Part shown: positions 16,846 through 26,947 of the stretch, piece by piece
Numbering within the stretch: position 1 is the first letter of the stretch
Layout of the letters: every line of letters begins with the position of its first letter
From: Desulfobulbaceae bacterium DB1
GTDB taxonomy: Bacteria > Desulfobacterota > Desulfobulbia > Desulfobulbales > SURF-16
Assembly (NCBI GenBank): GCA_001914235.1
Contig: MQUF01000016.1
Coordinates: 62,001-126,000, forward strand
Length of the DNA: 64,000 nucleotides
Direction of reading: 5' to 3'
Notes under the pieces: generated by a model
Databases searched by the model: none
Told to the model about the DNA's origin: nothing
What the model saw: the letters and a program-made list of their open reading frames with translations, nothing else
Position numbers and translations under genes: made by a program

Positions 16846-18489
16846 TCAGCCAAGGCGGCCGGCATTTCCGCTTGCAGCGGATTTGCCCAGGTAATAGCGG
16901 TAGTCGCCTTCGTAGATTCGCATCTCGCCGTGGTCGATTTCAAAAACCCGGGTGACCAGGGAGCGGAGAAAGTGGCGGTCATGGCTGACCAGCACCACGG
17001 TGCCGCTGTATTTCGTCAGCGCCTGAAGCAGGGTTTCCCGGGACTGGATGTCGAGATGGTTGGTGGGCTCGTCCAGGATGAGCAGGTTGTGGGGCCGGGC
17101 CAGCAGGGTGGCCAGCACCACCCGGCTCTTTTCGCCGCCGGAAAGATGACTGATGCGCTTGTCGACGTCCTCGCCCTGGAAAAGAAAAGCGGCGCAGAGG
17201 TTGCGGATGACGCCGATGGTGGCCTGGGGGATGGCGTCCTGCACCGTTTCAAAGACGGTGCGGGCCGGATCGAGCAGTTCCATGGAGTGCTGGCTGAAGT
17301 AGCCGATGCCGACATTGGCCCCCACCCTGACCGTGCCGGATGATGGGTCGGTCCGGCCGGCCAGCACCTTGAGAAAGGTCGATTTTCCCGCGCCGTTCAC
17401 CCCCACCACCGCGATCTTTTCCCGCCGGCGGATCATGCCGGAAATGCCGCCGAAGACTGATTTTCTTCCGCCGTCCGGCAGCTCCCAGAACTTGCTCAGG
17501 TTGTCCAGGCAGAGAACATCGTCACCGCTGCGCGGCGGTTCGGCAAATTCAAAGGAAATCACCCTTTGTTCCGGGGGCAGTTCGATGCGTTCGATCTTGT
17601 CGATTTTTTTTACCCGGGACTGCACCTGGGCGGAGTGCGAGGGCCGGGCGGCAAAGCGGGCGATGAACTCCTCCTCCTTGGCCAGCATCTCCTGTTGCCT
17701 GCGGTAGCTGGCCAGCAGCTGTTCGCGGCGGATTTCCCGTTCCTGCAGGTAAAAGTCATAGTTGCCGCCGTAGGTGGTCACCGTGCGGTTGGCCACCTCG
17801 ATGATGCGGGAGACGATGCGGTTCATGAAATCCCGGTCATGGCTGGTCATCAGCACGGCGCCCTTGAATTCAGTGGTCAGCCATTCCTCCAGCCAGATGA
17901 TGGATTCGACATCAAGGTGGTTGGTGGGTTCGTCAAGCAGCAGGAAATCGGGATTAATGGTCAGGATCTTGGCCAGTTCGATGCGCATCTTCCAACCGCC
18001 GGAAAAGGATTCCACCGGCCGGTGGAAGTCGTCCGGACCGATGCCGAGTCCGGTGAGCACCGCCTGGCTGCGAACATCGAGATCGTAACCGCCCCGGTGC
18101 TCGAACTGCTCCACCGCATTGCCGTACCGTTCGAGCAGGGCCGTCATTTCGTCGTCCGACATGGGGAGGCTCATCGCGGCCTCCATTTGCCGCATCTCTT
18201 CCCCGAGCCGCACCACTTCGCTTGAAGCGGACATGACTTCCTCCAGGGCGGAACAGCCGGCCATCTCGCCGACATCCTGGGAAAAATAACCGATGACGAT
18301 GTTTTTGGGACAGGAAACGTCTCCCTTGTCAGGCTCCTCTTCGCCGGTGATGAGGCGGAAAATGGTACTCTTGCCGGCGCCGTTGGGGCCGACCAGCCCG
18401 GTGCGGGTGCCGGGCGGAATCTGCAGGCCGGCCCCCTGGAAAAGGATTTGCGAGCCGTGCTGCTTGCTGATATTGGTCAGGGAAATCAT
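16846..18489 (-). CDS. ABC-F family ATPase
   Basis: A 547-residue soluble protein with two ATP-binding cassettes and no membrane segment. Each half has a Walker A (GPNGAGKST, GVNGAGKST), a signature (SFSGGWKMRIELAKIL, HLSGGEKSRVVLATLL) and a Walker B followed by EPTNHLD. The linker between them is rich in charged residues. This is the ABC-F plan. These proteins act on the ribosome, either in translation or against antibiotics. The housekeeping types Uup or YbiT are the nearest by layout. No membrane partner is encoded nearby, which agrees. Confidence 0.95.
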   Translation of the reverse strand: MISLTNISKQHGSQILFQGAGLQIPPGTRTGLVGPNGAGKSTIFRLITGEEEPDKGDVSCPKNIVIGYFSQDVGEMAGCSALEEVMSASSEVVRLGEEMRQMEAAMSLPMSDDEMTALLERYGNAVEQFEHRGGYDLDVRSQAVLTGLGIGPDDFHRPVESFSGGWKMRIELAKILTINPDFLLLDEPTNHLDVESIIWLEEWLTTEFKGAVLMTSHDRDFMNRIVSRIIEVANRTVTTYGGNYDFYLQEREIRREQLLASYRRQQEMLAKEEEFIARFAARPSHSAQVQSRVKKIDKIERIELPPEQRVISFEFAEPPRSGDDVLCLDNLSKFWELPDGGRKSVFGGISGMIRRREKIAVVGVNGAGKSTFLKVLAGRTDPSSGTVRVGANVGIGYFSQHSMELLDPARTVFETVQDAIPQATIGVIRNLCAAFLFQGEDVDKRISHLSGGEKSRVVLATLLARPHNLLILDEPTNHLDIQSRETLLQALTKYSGTVVLVSHDRHFLRSLVTRVFEIDHGEMRIYEGDYRYYLGKSAASGNAGRLG

Positions 18490-18592
18490 GAGAAAACGCT
18501 CCGTTAAAAAAGGGCGGAAGGTAGCATAAGGACGAAGGCGAGCGCAAGCTTATTTTGGTTGAGGGCGGCTGCCCTGGGATTTCCGGGGGAAA

Positions 18593-20098
18593 TCATTGGA
18601 AAAAGGGGGCGTGATTCGAGGTGAAAAGGGGCGGATCGCGCCGCAGGATGGCACTGATGGCCGGATGGCGCTTGAATTCCTGGTCGAGAAAACGGCGTAC
18701 CTCCTTGCGGTGCCAGCCAAGAGGGTGGTCGAAATCGCTGTAGAGGGAAAGGTCGCCTTCATAGAAATCGCTCACCGAGAGTGCCGCGGCATCGGGGCCG
18801 GCAACCGGCATATTGAAGACCGCCAGGTTGAGGAAGCTGATGGCCTCATGGTGTTTGACGGTGAAATCAAGGGTGCGCCGGGCTGCGGCGAGGTTTTCCG
18901 ACGGGGTGCCGAAAAGGAGATAGATGTAGGTGGCGATGCCCGCGGCCTTGAGCGCGTCAAGCGTTCCGGCAACCAGCGGCAGGTCGATGCCCTTGTCCAT
19001 GGCGTCGAGCACCCCCTGATCTCCTGATTCGAGGCCGAGTTTCAGCATCCGGCAGCCGGAGCGGCGCAGCTGCCGGCAGAAGTCGAGGTTGCCGAGCTGC
19101 GGGCTGACCCGGGCAAAACCATACCATGGAACCCCGGGTGGATTCTCGCTCAGGGCCGTCAGCAGGCCCGGGCTGACCGCATTGTCGAGCAGGTGAAGCA
19201 GGCTGGGACGGATTTCTTTTGTCAAACGGTTGATGTCGTGGAGCACCTGCGTGGTCGGCAGGGGCAGATATGGATTGTGTTCCGCCTTTTCCGGACAAAA
19301 GGAACATTTGTTCCAGTAGCAGCCGGATGATGCGGCATAGGGCAGAATGATGCCCGGCGCAAGATAATCATGCAGGGGCAAGGCGCTGTAGTCCGGGGCG
19401 GCGCAGGGGGAGTCGGCGTTTGCGCCGAGCAGGGCGAGCAGCGGACCTTCGCCCGGCCCGGCCACCAGATGATCCGCCAGTCCGCCAAAGGGATTTTGCC
19501 AGCCCGGCTTGCTGAGCCAGGAGGTGACAAGCCCGCCGCCGAGCACGGTACTGATTCCGGGAAAACGCTGACGGACAAAGCCGAGCATGGCAAAGGCGGG
19601 AAGTGCCTGGCTCAGGTAATTGAGCGAAATGCCGACAAACGCGGGCTGTTCTGTTTCCACCAGACGGGTGATACGTTCGGCAAAGAAGGGGTAAAAGATG
19701 TTTCTTTCCGGCTGGGCCGCGGCCTGAAGCAGATCATTACTTTTCAAGGGCGACAGCGTTTCATCCTGATAGTTGACCAGGGAAAGGGACAGCCTGGGAG
19801 CGCCTGCCAGGGTCAGCACCCGATTGATATCGGTTACCGCCCGGCTGTAGCGGTCGAAATTGCCATACGGCTCCGGGGTGCGCAGGGCGGCAAGGTTGTG
19901 CCGCAGATTGCGGCAGGCGCGGCGGCTCCAGGTGTCGTCCGCGGCAGGGGGATCGGCAAGAAGGAAAAGAAGTCCCTCCAGGCTTGCATCAAGAGTGGTG
20001 CAGGTGATCTTTCGCCCGCGCAGGGCCCCGGCCAGACGGGCAATGCCTGCCGGCGGCTCGCAGGGTTTGGCGATGGGCGGATTGATGAGCAGTATCAT
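18593..20098 (-). CDS. Radical SAM protein with N-terminal B12-binding-like domain
   Basis: A 501-residue enzyme. The N-terminal part (MILLINPPIAKPCEPPAGIA) has the look of the cobalamin-binding fold seen in this radical SAM class. The iron-sulfur motif is SSGCYWNKCSFCPEKAE, with spacing CX4CX2C instead of the usual CX3CX2C. Further landmarks are RMLKLGLESGDQGVLDAMDKG and TYIYLLFGTPSE. The substrate is unknown. The ATG was chosen because MILLINPP is the standard family start; the ribosome binding site is weak. It converges with no neighbour and appears to be a single gene. Confidence 0.85.
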   Translation of the reverse strand: MILLINPPIAKPCEPPAGIARLAGALRGRKITCTTLDASLEGLLFLLADPPAADDTWSRRACRNLRHNLAALRTPEPYGNFDRYSRAVTDINRVLTLAGAPRLSLSLVNYQDETLSPLKSNDLLQAAAQPERNIFYPFFAERITRLVETEQPAFVGISLNYLSQALPAFAMLGFVRQRFPGISTVLGGGLVTSWLSKPGWQNPFGGLADHLVAGPGEGPLLALLGANADSPCAAPDYSALPLHDYLAPGIILPYAASSGCYWNKCSFCPEKAEHNPYLPLPTTQVLHDINRLTKEIRPSLLHLLDNAVSPGLLTALSENPPGVPWYGFARVSPQLGNLDFCRQLRRSGCRMLKLGLESGDQGVLDAMDKGIDLPLVAGTLDALKAAGIATYIYLLFGTPSENLAAARRTLDFTVKHHEAISFLNLAVFNMPVAGPDAAALSVSDFYEGDLSLYSDFDHPLGWHRKEVRRFLDQEFKRHPAISAILRRDPPLFTSNHAPFFQ

Positions 20099-20295
20099 GG
20101 AAGCGATTGCCGGAAAGAGTTGGTGGACACTTGGGAAAAGGGTCACTGTAAACCGTGATCCGTGAACCGTCAACGGCTCATGTGTCAAGGGCCTCATTTA
20201 TCAGTTGAAGTTGCAGGGGGATCGTGGGATAGTAGGGGCTTCGTCAGGAGTCGGGAGTCAATCAACTATTCATTTTATCAGCGAAGCAGATCACC

Positions 20296-22644
20296 TTGGC
20301 ACGAAAAAAGAAAAAATCCGGGAAGACCCCGGCTGGAAAAAACAAAAAAAGCGGCGCCATGTTCAAAAAAGCAGTGGGATTTTTCCTGTTATTTGTCTTT
20401 GTCGGCTTGTTCCTTTATGTGGGCCATCTGGACACGGTGGTGCGCCAGAAGTTTGCCGGAAAGCGCTGGTCCCTGCCGGCAGTGGTGTATGCCCGGCCCT
20501 TGGAGCTTTTTGCCGGACGCGCCATGACGCCCGGCATGCTGGAGGAGGAATTGCTGCTTGCCGGTTACCGGGCTGAAACGGAGGTGAAAGGCGCCGGAGG
20601 ATTCCATCGGCAGGGCAATACCATCCGACTGGTCAGCCGTGATTTTCACTTTGCCGACGGCCTGGAAAAAACGGCCCGGATTACCGTGACTTTCAGCAAC
20701 AATGCGGTTCGCGACATACACGACACGGGCAGCGGCGCCGTTCTTTCCCTGGTTCGCCTCGATCCGGCCCGCATCGGCAGTTTTCATCCCCTGGAGCACG
20801 AGGATCGCGTGCTGCTGACCCGCAAGGAACTGCCTGATCTGCTGGTCAAAACACTGGTGGCGGTGGAGGACAGGAATTTTTATTCCCACATGGGCGTGGA
20901 CCTGCTGGCCATTCTCCGGGCCGCCTTTGCCAATGTCCGTGCCGGGGAAACGGTGCAGGGCGGCAGCACCCTGACCCAGCAGCTGGTCAAGAATTTTTTT
21001 CTGAACAATGAGCGGACCCTGCGTCGCAAGCTGAACGAGGCGGTCATGGCGATTCTGCTTGAGTCCCATTACAGCAAGGATGAGATTCTTGCCGCCTATG
21101 TCAATGAGGTTTTTCTCGGCCAGGACGGCGGGCGGGCCGTGCATGGTTTCGGGCTGGCGGCCCAGTTCTATTTTCGCCGTGATCTGGGGGATCTCCCCGC
21201 CGAGCAGATCGCGGTGCTGGTCGGCATGGTGAAAGGGCCGTCCTATTATGACCCCCGCCGTCATCCCGACCGCTGCCGGCAACGGCGCGATATGGTGCTT
21301 TCGGTCATGCGGGAGCGCGACATTCTTTCCGAGGAGCAATTCATTCGGGCCGGGAATGCGCCGTTGACCGGCGTGGACAAGGTGATGAGCGGTTTCAACC
21401 GTTTTCCCGCCTTTCTTGATCTGGTACGCCGGCAGCTCACCCGTGATTATCAAGAGCGGGATCTCACCAGCGACGGGCTGAAGATATTCACCACCCTCGA
21501 TCCCCAGGTGCAGAAACAGGTGGAAAAAAGCCTGGCGGAAACCGTGGCCGAGCTGGAAAAGAAGACGGGCCGCAAGGGGTTGGAAGGAGCGGTGGTGGTT
21601 GCCGGCCGGGAAAACGGCGAGATCCAGGCCATTGCCGGCGGGCGGAAACCGCTGGATTACGGTTTTAACCGCGCCCTTGACGCCAGCCGTCCGGTGGGTT
21701 CGCTGATAAAGCCCGTTGTTTTTCTCACCGCCTTGATGAACGGCTCTACCCTGGCAAGTCCGCTTGCCGATACCGGGCTCACCCTGGCAAATCCCGGGGG
21801 CGGTAAATGGACCCCGGCCAATTATGACCGCAAGGAGCACGGCACGGTGCCGCTGGTCGAGGCCCTGGCCTTTTCCTATAATCTGGCCACGGTGAAAACC
21901 GGAATGGCGGTCGGGGTGAAAAAGGTGATTGACACGGCAAAAAAACTGGGCGCGGAGGGCGATTTCCCGGCCTATCCCTCTTTTCTTCTCGGCGCCGGGC
22001 AGATGACCCCGCTGGCCGTGGCCGGGATGTACCAGACCCTGGCGGCCGGCGGATTTCACGTACCCCAGCGGGCCATCAGCAGCGTGCTTTCCGCGGATAA
22101 CAAGGTGGTGCAGAGCTACGGCCTTTCAGTGGAACAGCGGGTAGATCCGCTGCCGGTTTTTCTGGTCAACAGCGGCATGCAGCGGGTGGTGAGCGACGGC
22201 ACCGCCGCCTCTCTTTCCCGCTATCTTCCCCCGGCCCTTGCCGCGGCGGGCAAGACCGGCACATCCGATGATCTGAAAGACAGCTGGTTTGCCGGCTTCA
22301 CCGGTGACCGGCTGGCGGTGGTCTGGCTCGGCACGGATGATAACAAGCCGACCGGACTCACCGGTTCGGGAGGTGCCATGGTGGTCTGGGGAAAAATAAT
22401 GGGGGGGCTGAATCCGCAACCCCTTGATCTTGCCGCTCCTGACGGTATCGAATGGGCCCGGGTGGGAGGCGCCGACTATTCGCCGTCCAGCCGGTACCGG
22501 GACAGAAGCGTCACCCTGCCTTTTGCACCGGGCACCGCCCCCCGGGGAACGCTTGCCGCGGCGCCGTCATCTTCTCCCGCCCCGCGAAACAACAACCGGG
22601 GCAGCGGCGTGCTTGAGCGGCTGCGCAAATGGCTGCCGTGGTGA
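20296..22644 (+). CDS. mrcB: Penicillin-binding protein 1B (bifunctional transglycosylase/transpeptidase)
   Basis: A 782-residue peptidoglycan synthase anchored in the inner membrane by one segment (about residues 25-45). A UB2H-like region follows. The GT51 glycosyltransferase has VEDRNFYSH (near residue 190) and QGGSTLTQQLVKNFF. The transpeptidase domain has the active-site GSLIKP (near 468), SYN (near 527) and KTGTS (near 652). A Ser/Pro-rich tail and a basic-aromatic end (LERLRKWLPW) complete it. The start is TTG before ARKKKKSG, chosen because the Lys-rich cytoplasmic lead-in is typical. An ATG 63 nt later is the alternative. Confidence 0.95.
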   Translation: MARKKKKSGKTPAGKNKKSGAMFKKAVGFFLLFVFVGLFLYVGHLDTVVRQKFAGKRWSLPAVVYARPLELFAGRAMTPGMLEEELLLAGYRAETEVKGAGGFHRQGNTIRLVSRDFHFADGLEKTARITVTFSNNAVRDIHDTGSGAVLSLVRLDPARIGSFHPLEHEDRVLLTRKELPDLLVKTLVAVEDRNFYSHMGVDLLAILRAAFANVRAGETVQGGSTLTQQLVKNFFLNNERTLRRKLNEAVMAILLESHYSKDEILAAYVNEVFLGQDGGRAVHGFGLAAQFYFRRDLGDLPAEQIAVLVGMVKGPSYYDPRRHPDRCRQRRDMVLSVMRERDILSEEQFIRAGNAPLTGVDKVMSGFNRFPAFLDLVRRQLTRDYQERDLTSDGLKIFTTLDPQVQKQVEKSLAETVAELEKKTGRKGLEGAVVVAGRENGEIQAIAGGRKPLDYGFNRALDASRPVGSLIKPVVFLTALMNGSTLASPLADTGLTLANPGGGKWTPANYDRKEHGTVPLVEALAFSYNLATVKTGMAVGVKKVIDTAKKLGAEGDFPAYPSFLLGAGQMTPLAVAGMYQTLAAGGFHVPQRAISSVLSADNKVVQSYGLSVEQRVDPLPVFLVNSGMQRVVSDGTAASLSRYLPPALAAAGKTGTSDDLKDSWFAGFTGDRLAVVWLGTDDNKPTGLTGSGGAMVVWGKIMGGLNPQPLDLAAPDGIEWARVGGADYSPSSRYRDRSVTLPFAPGTAPRGTLAAAPSSSPAPRNNNRGSGVLERLRKWLPW

Positions 22645-22680
22645 AAAAAACTTTTTTTCCTGTATATCGAGGATATTTGC

Positions 22681-23160
22681 ATGATCATCGCTGATAAATT
22701 CCCCCGTATCGCGTCCGGCCTTTATTGGCTTTTGCTGTCGGCTTTCGTCCTTTTCACCAACGGTTGCGCGGTTAAATTCCCCGAAACAGGCAGGGTTCCG
22801 GAGCCGCAAGTTCACAAAGAGGTGGAGAAAATTGAGAGGGGCCCGGCGGCGGGACTCTTGGCCGAGGCGGACAGCGCCCTGCGGGCGGGCGATTTCAACC
22901 GGGCCGAGCTCAATATGGAACGGGCCTTGCGGGTTGAACCGCGCAACGCCCGGGTCTGGCATACCATGGCCCAGGTGCGTTACGGCCAGCGGAACTACGG
23001 CCAGGCCATCCAGCTTTGTCTCAAGTCAAACAGCCTGGCCGGCGAAAACCGGGCACTCAAGAAACGAAACTGGAGCCTGATGGAACAGGCCTACGGCGGC
23101 ATGGGCGACAGCGCCGGGGCGAGTGAGGCGCGGCGCAGGGTGCAGTCCGGAAGTTATTAG
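22681..23160 (+). CDS. TPR-containing probable lipoprotein
   Basis: A 159-residue exported protein. A hydrophobic N-terminus ends in LFTNGCAVKF, where the cysteine may be lipidated although the lipobox is not ideal. The rest holds about two tetratricopeptide repeats (LLAEADSALRAGDFNRAELN and VWHTMAQVRYGQRNYGQAIQ). It follows mrcB by 36 nt in the same direction. By position it may work with PBP1B, in the way that outer-membrane lipoproteins such as LpoB activate PBP1B. This is inference only. Confidence 0.82.
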   Translation: MIIADKFPRIASGLYWLLLSAFVLFTNGCAVKFPETGRVPEPQVHKEVEKIERGPAAGLLAEADSALRAGDFNRAELNMERALRVEPRNARVWHTMAQVRYGQRNYGQAIQLCLKSNSLAGENRALKKRNWSLMEQAYGGMGDSAGASEARRRVQSGSY

Positions 23161-23275
23161 CAAACGATCATATCCAGTGATGCTTTTTGCTTTACTTCCA
23201 TTTTGTCGGTATGATAGGACATAAGAACATTTCAGCAGAAACATTTCTTTTTTTCGTTATCTTTCGTTTTTAATC

Positions 23276-24472
23276 ATGACAGACAAAAAAGACACCACCA
23301 TACTGGTCGGCTCGCCGTTCATTGCCTGCAACGCCATCTGCGCCAAGATGAAGGAAAAAGGCCTTCCTTACACCTCCGTCTGGTTGCAGATCGGCCATTT
23401 CATCAAAAATATTGAGCACTCGACCTGTTTGTCCACGGAACAGAAAGAGATGGTGCAGGAGGCCTTTGATGAGTATCTGAAGCTGATTCCGGGCAAGCGG
23501 GATGCGGAGGTGGAGCGGCTCGGCCGCGATTTCCTGGCCGAGGTGGACAAGCTGAAAAGAAGCGGCGTGGCCAAGGTGTTGAAGGAGGAACAGGATTTTA
23601 TCCGCGAACTTCTTGATTCCATCGGTAAAAATATCAACCAGCTGGCCGGTATCATCAATGGCGCCGACACCTGCGGCATGATTGAAAGCCTGAAGGCCGA
23701 CACCCTGAAGGTTATCCGGGAAGTCAAAAACAGGCAGGAGATCCTGCAGGCGGTGAAAAAAGGCTTTGATGAGCTGCACGGCACGGTGAAAAAGGCCCAG
23801 GAGAAAATGGAACTTTCCATGGAAAGCCTGCTGGTGCTGGAGTCAAACGCCCTGATCGACAAGCTGACCGGCATCTTCAACCGTCGTTTCTTTGACCAGG
23901 AATTGCCCAAGGTGGTCCAGACCTTTCTCGACCATGACGGCAAGGTGCCCTTTTCCCTGCTGCTGATTGATATCGACCACTTCAAGGAGGTCAATGACAC
24001 GCATGGTCATTTCATCGGCGACCGGGCCCTGCAGAAGGTGGCGGCCATCATTCAGAACAATTGCCGGGCCGGCATTGATTCGCCCATCAGACTGGGCGGC
24101 GATGAATTTGCCCTTTTTCTCATCGGCACCAACCGCGACAATGCGTTGAAAAAGGCCGAAATCATCCGGGGGGAGATTTGCAAAAAACCTCTCTGCTTCA
24201 ACCTGCGGCAAACCGACGGTCCGCCCCGGGAGATATCTTTCACCATCCGCGCCAGCATCGGCGTCTGCGAACTCGATATCGGCTGGAAGGATGTGCCGGC
24301 CGACACTTTGAACTCCAAATCCATCTTTTGCGATCCTGCCAATGAAAACCCCATGTATAAACTGACCTGCATGCTTTCCGAGTCCGCTGATCAGGCCCTC
24401 TATGTGGCCAAGGAAACCGGTCGCGACCAGGTGCGGGCATTTTTCCGGGGAGGCGAGTTTTCGCGAGGATAA
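23276..24472 (+). CDS. Diguanylate cyclase (GGDEF) with N-terminal helical sensory region
   Basis: A 398-residue soluble protein. Residues 1-190 are mostly helical with no known fold that I can name, and contain coiled-coil-like stretches. The GGDEF domain starts near LIDKLTGIFNRRFFDQEL and has LLLIDIDHFKEVNDTHGHFIGD and the active loop RLGGDEFALFL. It should make cyclic-di-GMP. A canonical RxxD inhibitory site is not present at the usual place before the loop. The ATG has no clear ribosome binding site. The gene converges with the GGDEF-EAL gene. Confidence 0.9.
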   Translation: MTDKKDTTILVGSPFIACNAICAKMKEKGLPYTSVWLQIGHFIKNIEHSTCLSTEQKEMVQEAFDEYLKLIPGKRDAEVERLGRDFLAEVDKLKRSGVAKVLKEEQDFIRELLDSIGKNINQLAGIINGADTCGMIESLKADTLKVIREVKNRQEILQAVKKGFDELHGTVKKAQEKMELSMESLLVLESNALIDKLTGIFNRRFFDQELPKVVQTFLDHDGKVPFSLLLIDIDHFKEVNDTHGHFIGDRALQKVAAIIQNNCRAGIDSPIRLGGDEFALFLIGTNRDNALKKAEIIRGEICKKPLCFNLRQTDGPPREISFTIRASIGVCELDIGWKDVPADTLNSKSIFCDPANENPMYKLTCMLSESADQALYVAKETGRDQVRAFFRGGEFSRG

Positions 24473-24490
24473 CGGTATGGCGGCAAATTC

Positions 24491-26932
24491 CTAGAGGAAT
24501 TCAGCCGCCTGTTCCGGCGGCAGCGGTCTGTGGAAATAAAAGCCCTGGATCGCATCGCAGCCTTTCCCCCGCAGGAAATCATACTGCTCCTTCTCCTCCA
24601 CCCCTTCCGCCACGATGGAAAGATTCAGACATTTGCCCAGGGCGATGATGGCCGCGCTGATTTCCGCGTCCTTGGTGTCGTGCGCAAGATTCATGACAAA
24701 GCTGCGGTCGATTTTCAGCACATCAATGGGAAAACGTTTCAGGTAGTTCAGTGATGAAAACCCGGTACCGAAATCATCCAGGCAGATCTGCACCCCGGTT
24801 TTTTTGATTGCCCGCAGCATGCGGACCACCTCGCTTCCCGCCCCCAGCAGGATGCTTTCCGTCAACTCCACCTTCAGATAGTGCGGATCTATCTCCTCCT
24901 CCTCCAGCACCCCGGCGATCAGTTTGTCGATTTTTACATGCCGGAACTGGGGGCTCGACAGATTGATCGAAACAGGTACCAGGCGTCTGCCCTGCTGCTG
25001 CCACGTCTTGAGCTGACGGGCGGCCTGGCGCAGCACCCATTCGCCGATGGGCACGATGAGGCCCGATTCTTCCGCCACCGGAATGAACTGGGCGGGCGGG
25101 ATGGTGCCGCGGAGCGGATGCCGCCACCTGATCAGGGCTTCCAGGCCGACAACGGCAAGGGAAACGGCATCCACCTGGGGTTGATAATGCAGGAAAAATT
25201 CCTGGTTGTCGACGGCCCGTCGCAACTCGCTTTCCAGGGTGAGCCGTTCCAGGGAGGCCGCGTTCATGGACGGGGAAAAATACTGGTAATTGTTTTTGCC
25301 GAGTTCCTTGGCGTGATACATGGCGATATCCGCGTTTTTGATCAGTTCGTCGGCGTTTTCTCCGTCATCGGGGAAAAGAGCGATGCCGATACTGAGCCCG
25401 ATAGAGAGCTCGTGCCCGGCAAGGATGATGGGACGGGAAACGTCTTCAAGAATCCGGCGGGCCGTTGTTGCCGGGTCGCTGCGTTCCTTGATGTAGGTCA
25501 GCAGTATGGTGAATTCGTCGCCGCCCAGCCGGGCAACCATGTCCGGCTCCCGGTCGGCGAAGTCGCGGAAAACGTAATCGGAGTTGCGGGTCGCGGTAGT
25601 CAGCCGCTGCGCCGTGTTTTTCAGCAGCTCATCCCCAAGTTTGTGGCCGAGGGTGTCGTTGATCCTTTTGAAATCGTCCAGATCGACAAACATGAGGGCG
25701 AGCATCTCGTTGTGTCTCTTGGCCCGGGCCATGGTCCGGGAAAGAAAATCATGGAACATGACCCGGTTGGGAAGGCCGGTGAGGAAATCATAGTAGGCGA
25801 GCTGGCGGATCTGCTCCTGGGAGGCGAGCAGGTTTTCCCGCATGTCGCTGAACGAGCGGGACAGTTCCGCTATTTCATCGTGTTGTCCGGTGTTTGCCGG
25901 GAAAAGAGCGGCGTCCAGGTTGCCCTCGCCGAACTGCCGCGCCGCATTTTGTAATCGTTGCACCGGACTGATGATCATTTTCCGGCAGGCGGCAAGGAGG
26001 AGAAGGGAAATGACGGCAATCGCGGCAAGGGCGGCAATCCCGGTGAAGACGGCGAGCCGGTTGCTCGCCGCGGTCAGATTTTTTTGCGGGGTGACGGAAA
26101 AGAGAAAGACATCTCCGACAAACCGCCGGCCGGCGATGAAATATCTTTCGTGCCCATCGTCAATCACGGTGAAATCGTCTTTGCCGGAATGCTGGAGCGA
26201 ATCAAGCTTTTCCGGGGTAAGGACGTGGGCAAGTTCCGGGATGCCGGCTTCATAAAAAATGCGGCCATGCCGGTTGAGGAGAAAAAAAGAAGTTTGGTAG
26301 TCATCCTTGAACCGGCGTAATTGTTCGGCAATAAATCCGCAGTCGATGGTAAGCGCGACATAGCCGCGCAACTGCTCCGGCGCGGTGACGCTTTCCCGGC
26401 TGAGATCGCGCAGCAGGATTCGCCGGCTGACCAGCAGGGCCACCCGGTTGGTGTCGGGGTTGATGAAGAACGTGGCAAAGAGGTTGTGCGGGTTGGCGTG
26501 CATGGCCTGGAAAAATGGTGAACTCCCTTCCTCTTCGGTAACGTTTGCCGGTTCAGGGGGAGCCACCCGGGTGTCTTCATAGCCGTCCGGCAGCAAAACG
26601 CGCATTTCATAGTAGGCGGGGTTTGATTCCCGGAAGGAGCTGAATAAACGATTCAGGGGCGGCTGCAGCAGGCTGTATCGTTCGTTTTCGTCCGGGGTGA
26701 GCAGATACTGCTGGAGAATGCTTGAGGCGGCGATCACGTCGACATCCTTGAAGGCGGCGGCCAGCACGGACTGGAAGTGATCGGCGGTGCGGGCCAGGAA
26801 CATGGAGACGGAGTTGAACGCCTGATTCACCGTGGCGTTGCGGAGAAACGAACAGGATATCGCGCCCAGCGCCACCATGCTGACGACAACCACCGGGGTG
26901 ATCAGCAGGATTATTTTCGACTGTAATCGCAC
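24491..26932 (-). CDS. Membrane GGDEF-EAL protein, MbaA-like partner of the PotD-like protein
   Basis: An 813-residue membrane protein starting with GTG. A transmembrane segment at about residues 6-28 and another near 290-310 enclose a large periplasmic region. A HAMP domain (ISPVQRLQNAARQFGEGNLD) follows, then GGDEF and EAL domains. The GGDEF domain has an intact loop, VARLGGDEFTILL, and an RxxD site (REPD) five residues before it. The EAL domain has EALIRWRHP, ELTESI, DDFGTGFSSLNYL, KIDRSFV and VAEGVEE, so phosphodiesterase activity is likely. It lies 15 nt after a PotD-like gene. This pairing matches Vibrio cholerae NspS-MbaA, in which a periplasmic polyamine-binding protein controls the enzyme. 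Confidence 0.93.
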   Translation of the reverse strand: MRLQSKIILLITPVVVVSMVALGAISCSFLRNATVNQAFNSVSMFLARTADHFQSVLAAAFKDVDVIAASSILQQYLLTPDENERYSLLQPPLNRLFSSFRESNPAYYEMRVLLPDGYEDTRVAPPEPANVTEEEGSSPFFQAMHANPHNLFATFFINPDTNRVALLVSRRILLRDLSRESVTAPEQLRGYVALTIDCGFIAEQLRRFKDDYQTSFFLLNRHGRIFYEAGIPELAHVLTPEKLDSLQHSGKDDFTVIDDGHERYFIAGRRFVGDVFLFSVTPQKNLTAASNRLAVFTGIAALAAIAVISLLLLAACRKMIISPVQRLQNAARQFGEGNLDAALFPANTGQHDEIAELSRSFSDMRENLLASQEQIRQLAYYDFLTGLPNRVMFHDFLSRTMARAKRHNEMLALMFVDLDDFKRINDTLGHKLGDELLKNTAQRLTTATRNSDYVFRDFADREPDMVARLGGDEFTILLTYIKERSDPATTARRILEDVSRPIILAGHELSIGLSIGIALFPDDGENADELIKNADIAMYHAKELGKNNYQYFSPSMNAASLERLTLESELRRAVDNQEFFLHYQPQVDAVSLAVVGLEALIRWRHPLRGTIPPAQFIPVAEESGLIVPIGEWVLRQAARQLKTWQQQGRRLVPVSINLSSPQFRHVKIDKLIAGVLEEEEIDPHYLKVELTESILLGAGSEVVRMLRAIKKTGVQICLDDFGTGFSSLNYLKRFPIDVLKIDRSFVMNLAHDTKDAEISAAIIALGKCLNLSIVAEGVEEKEQYDFLRGKGCDAIQGFYFHRPLPPEQAAEFL

Positions 26933-26947
26933 CGGCAGATTCTCCGC

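Noticed and set aside
20141-20176. Short CCGTGA/CCGTGAAC repeats ahead of the radical SAM gene
   Set aside because: Only about three degenerate units in 36 nt, too few to call a repeat array.
20389-22059. Long open frame antisense to mrcB, and similar ones antisense to dnaX, the secreted anchor protein, the hybrid kinase and the PHP-helicase
   Set aside because: They are by-products of GC-rich codon use in the real genes. Their translations show no domains, and the sense genes have full family motifs.
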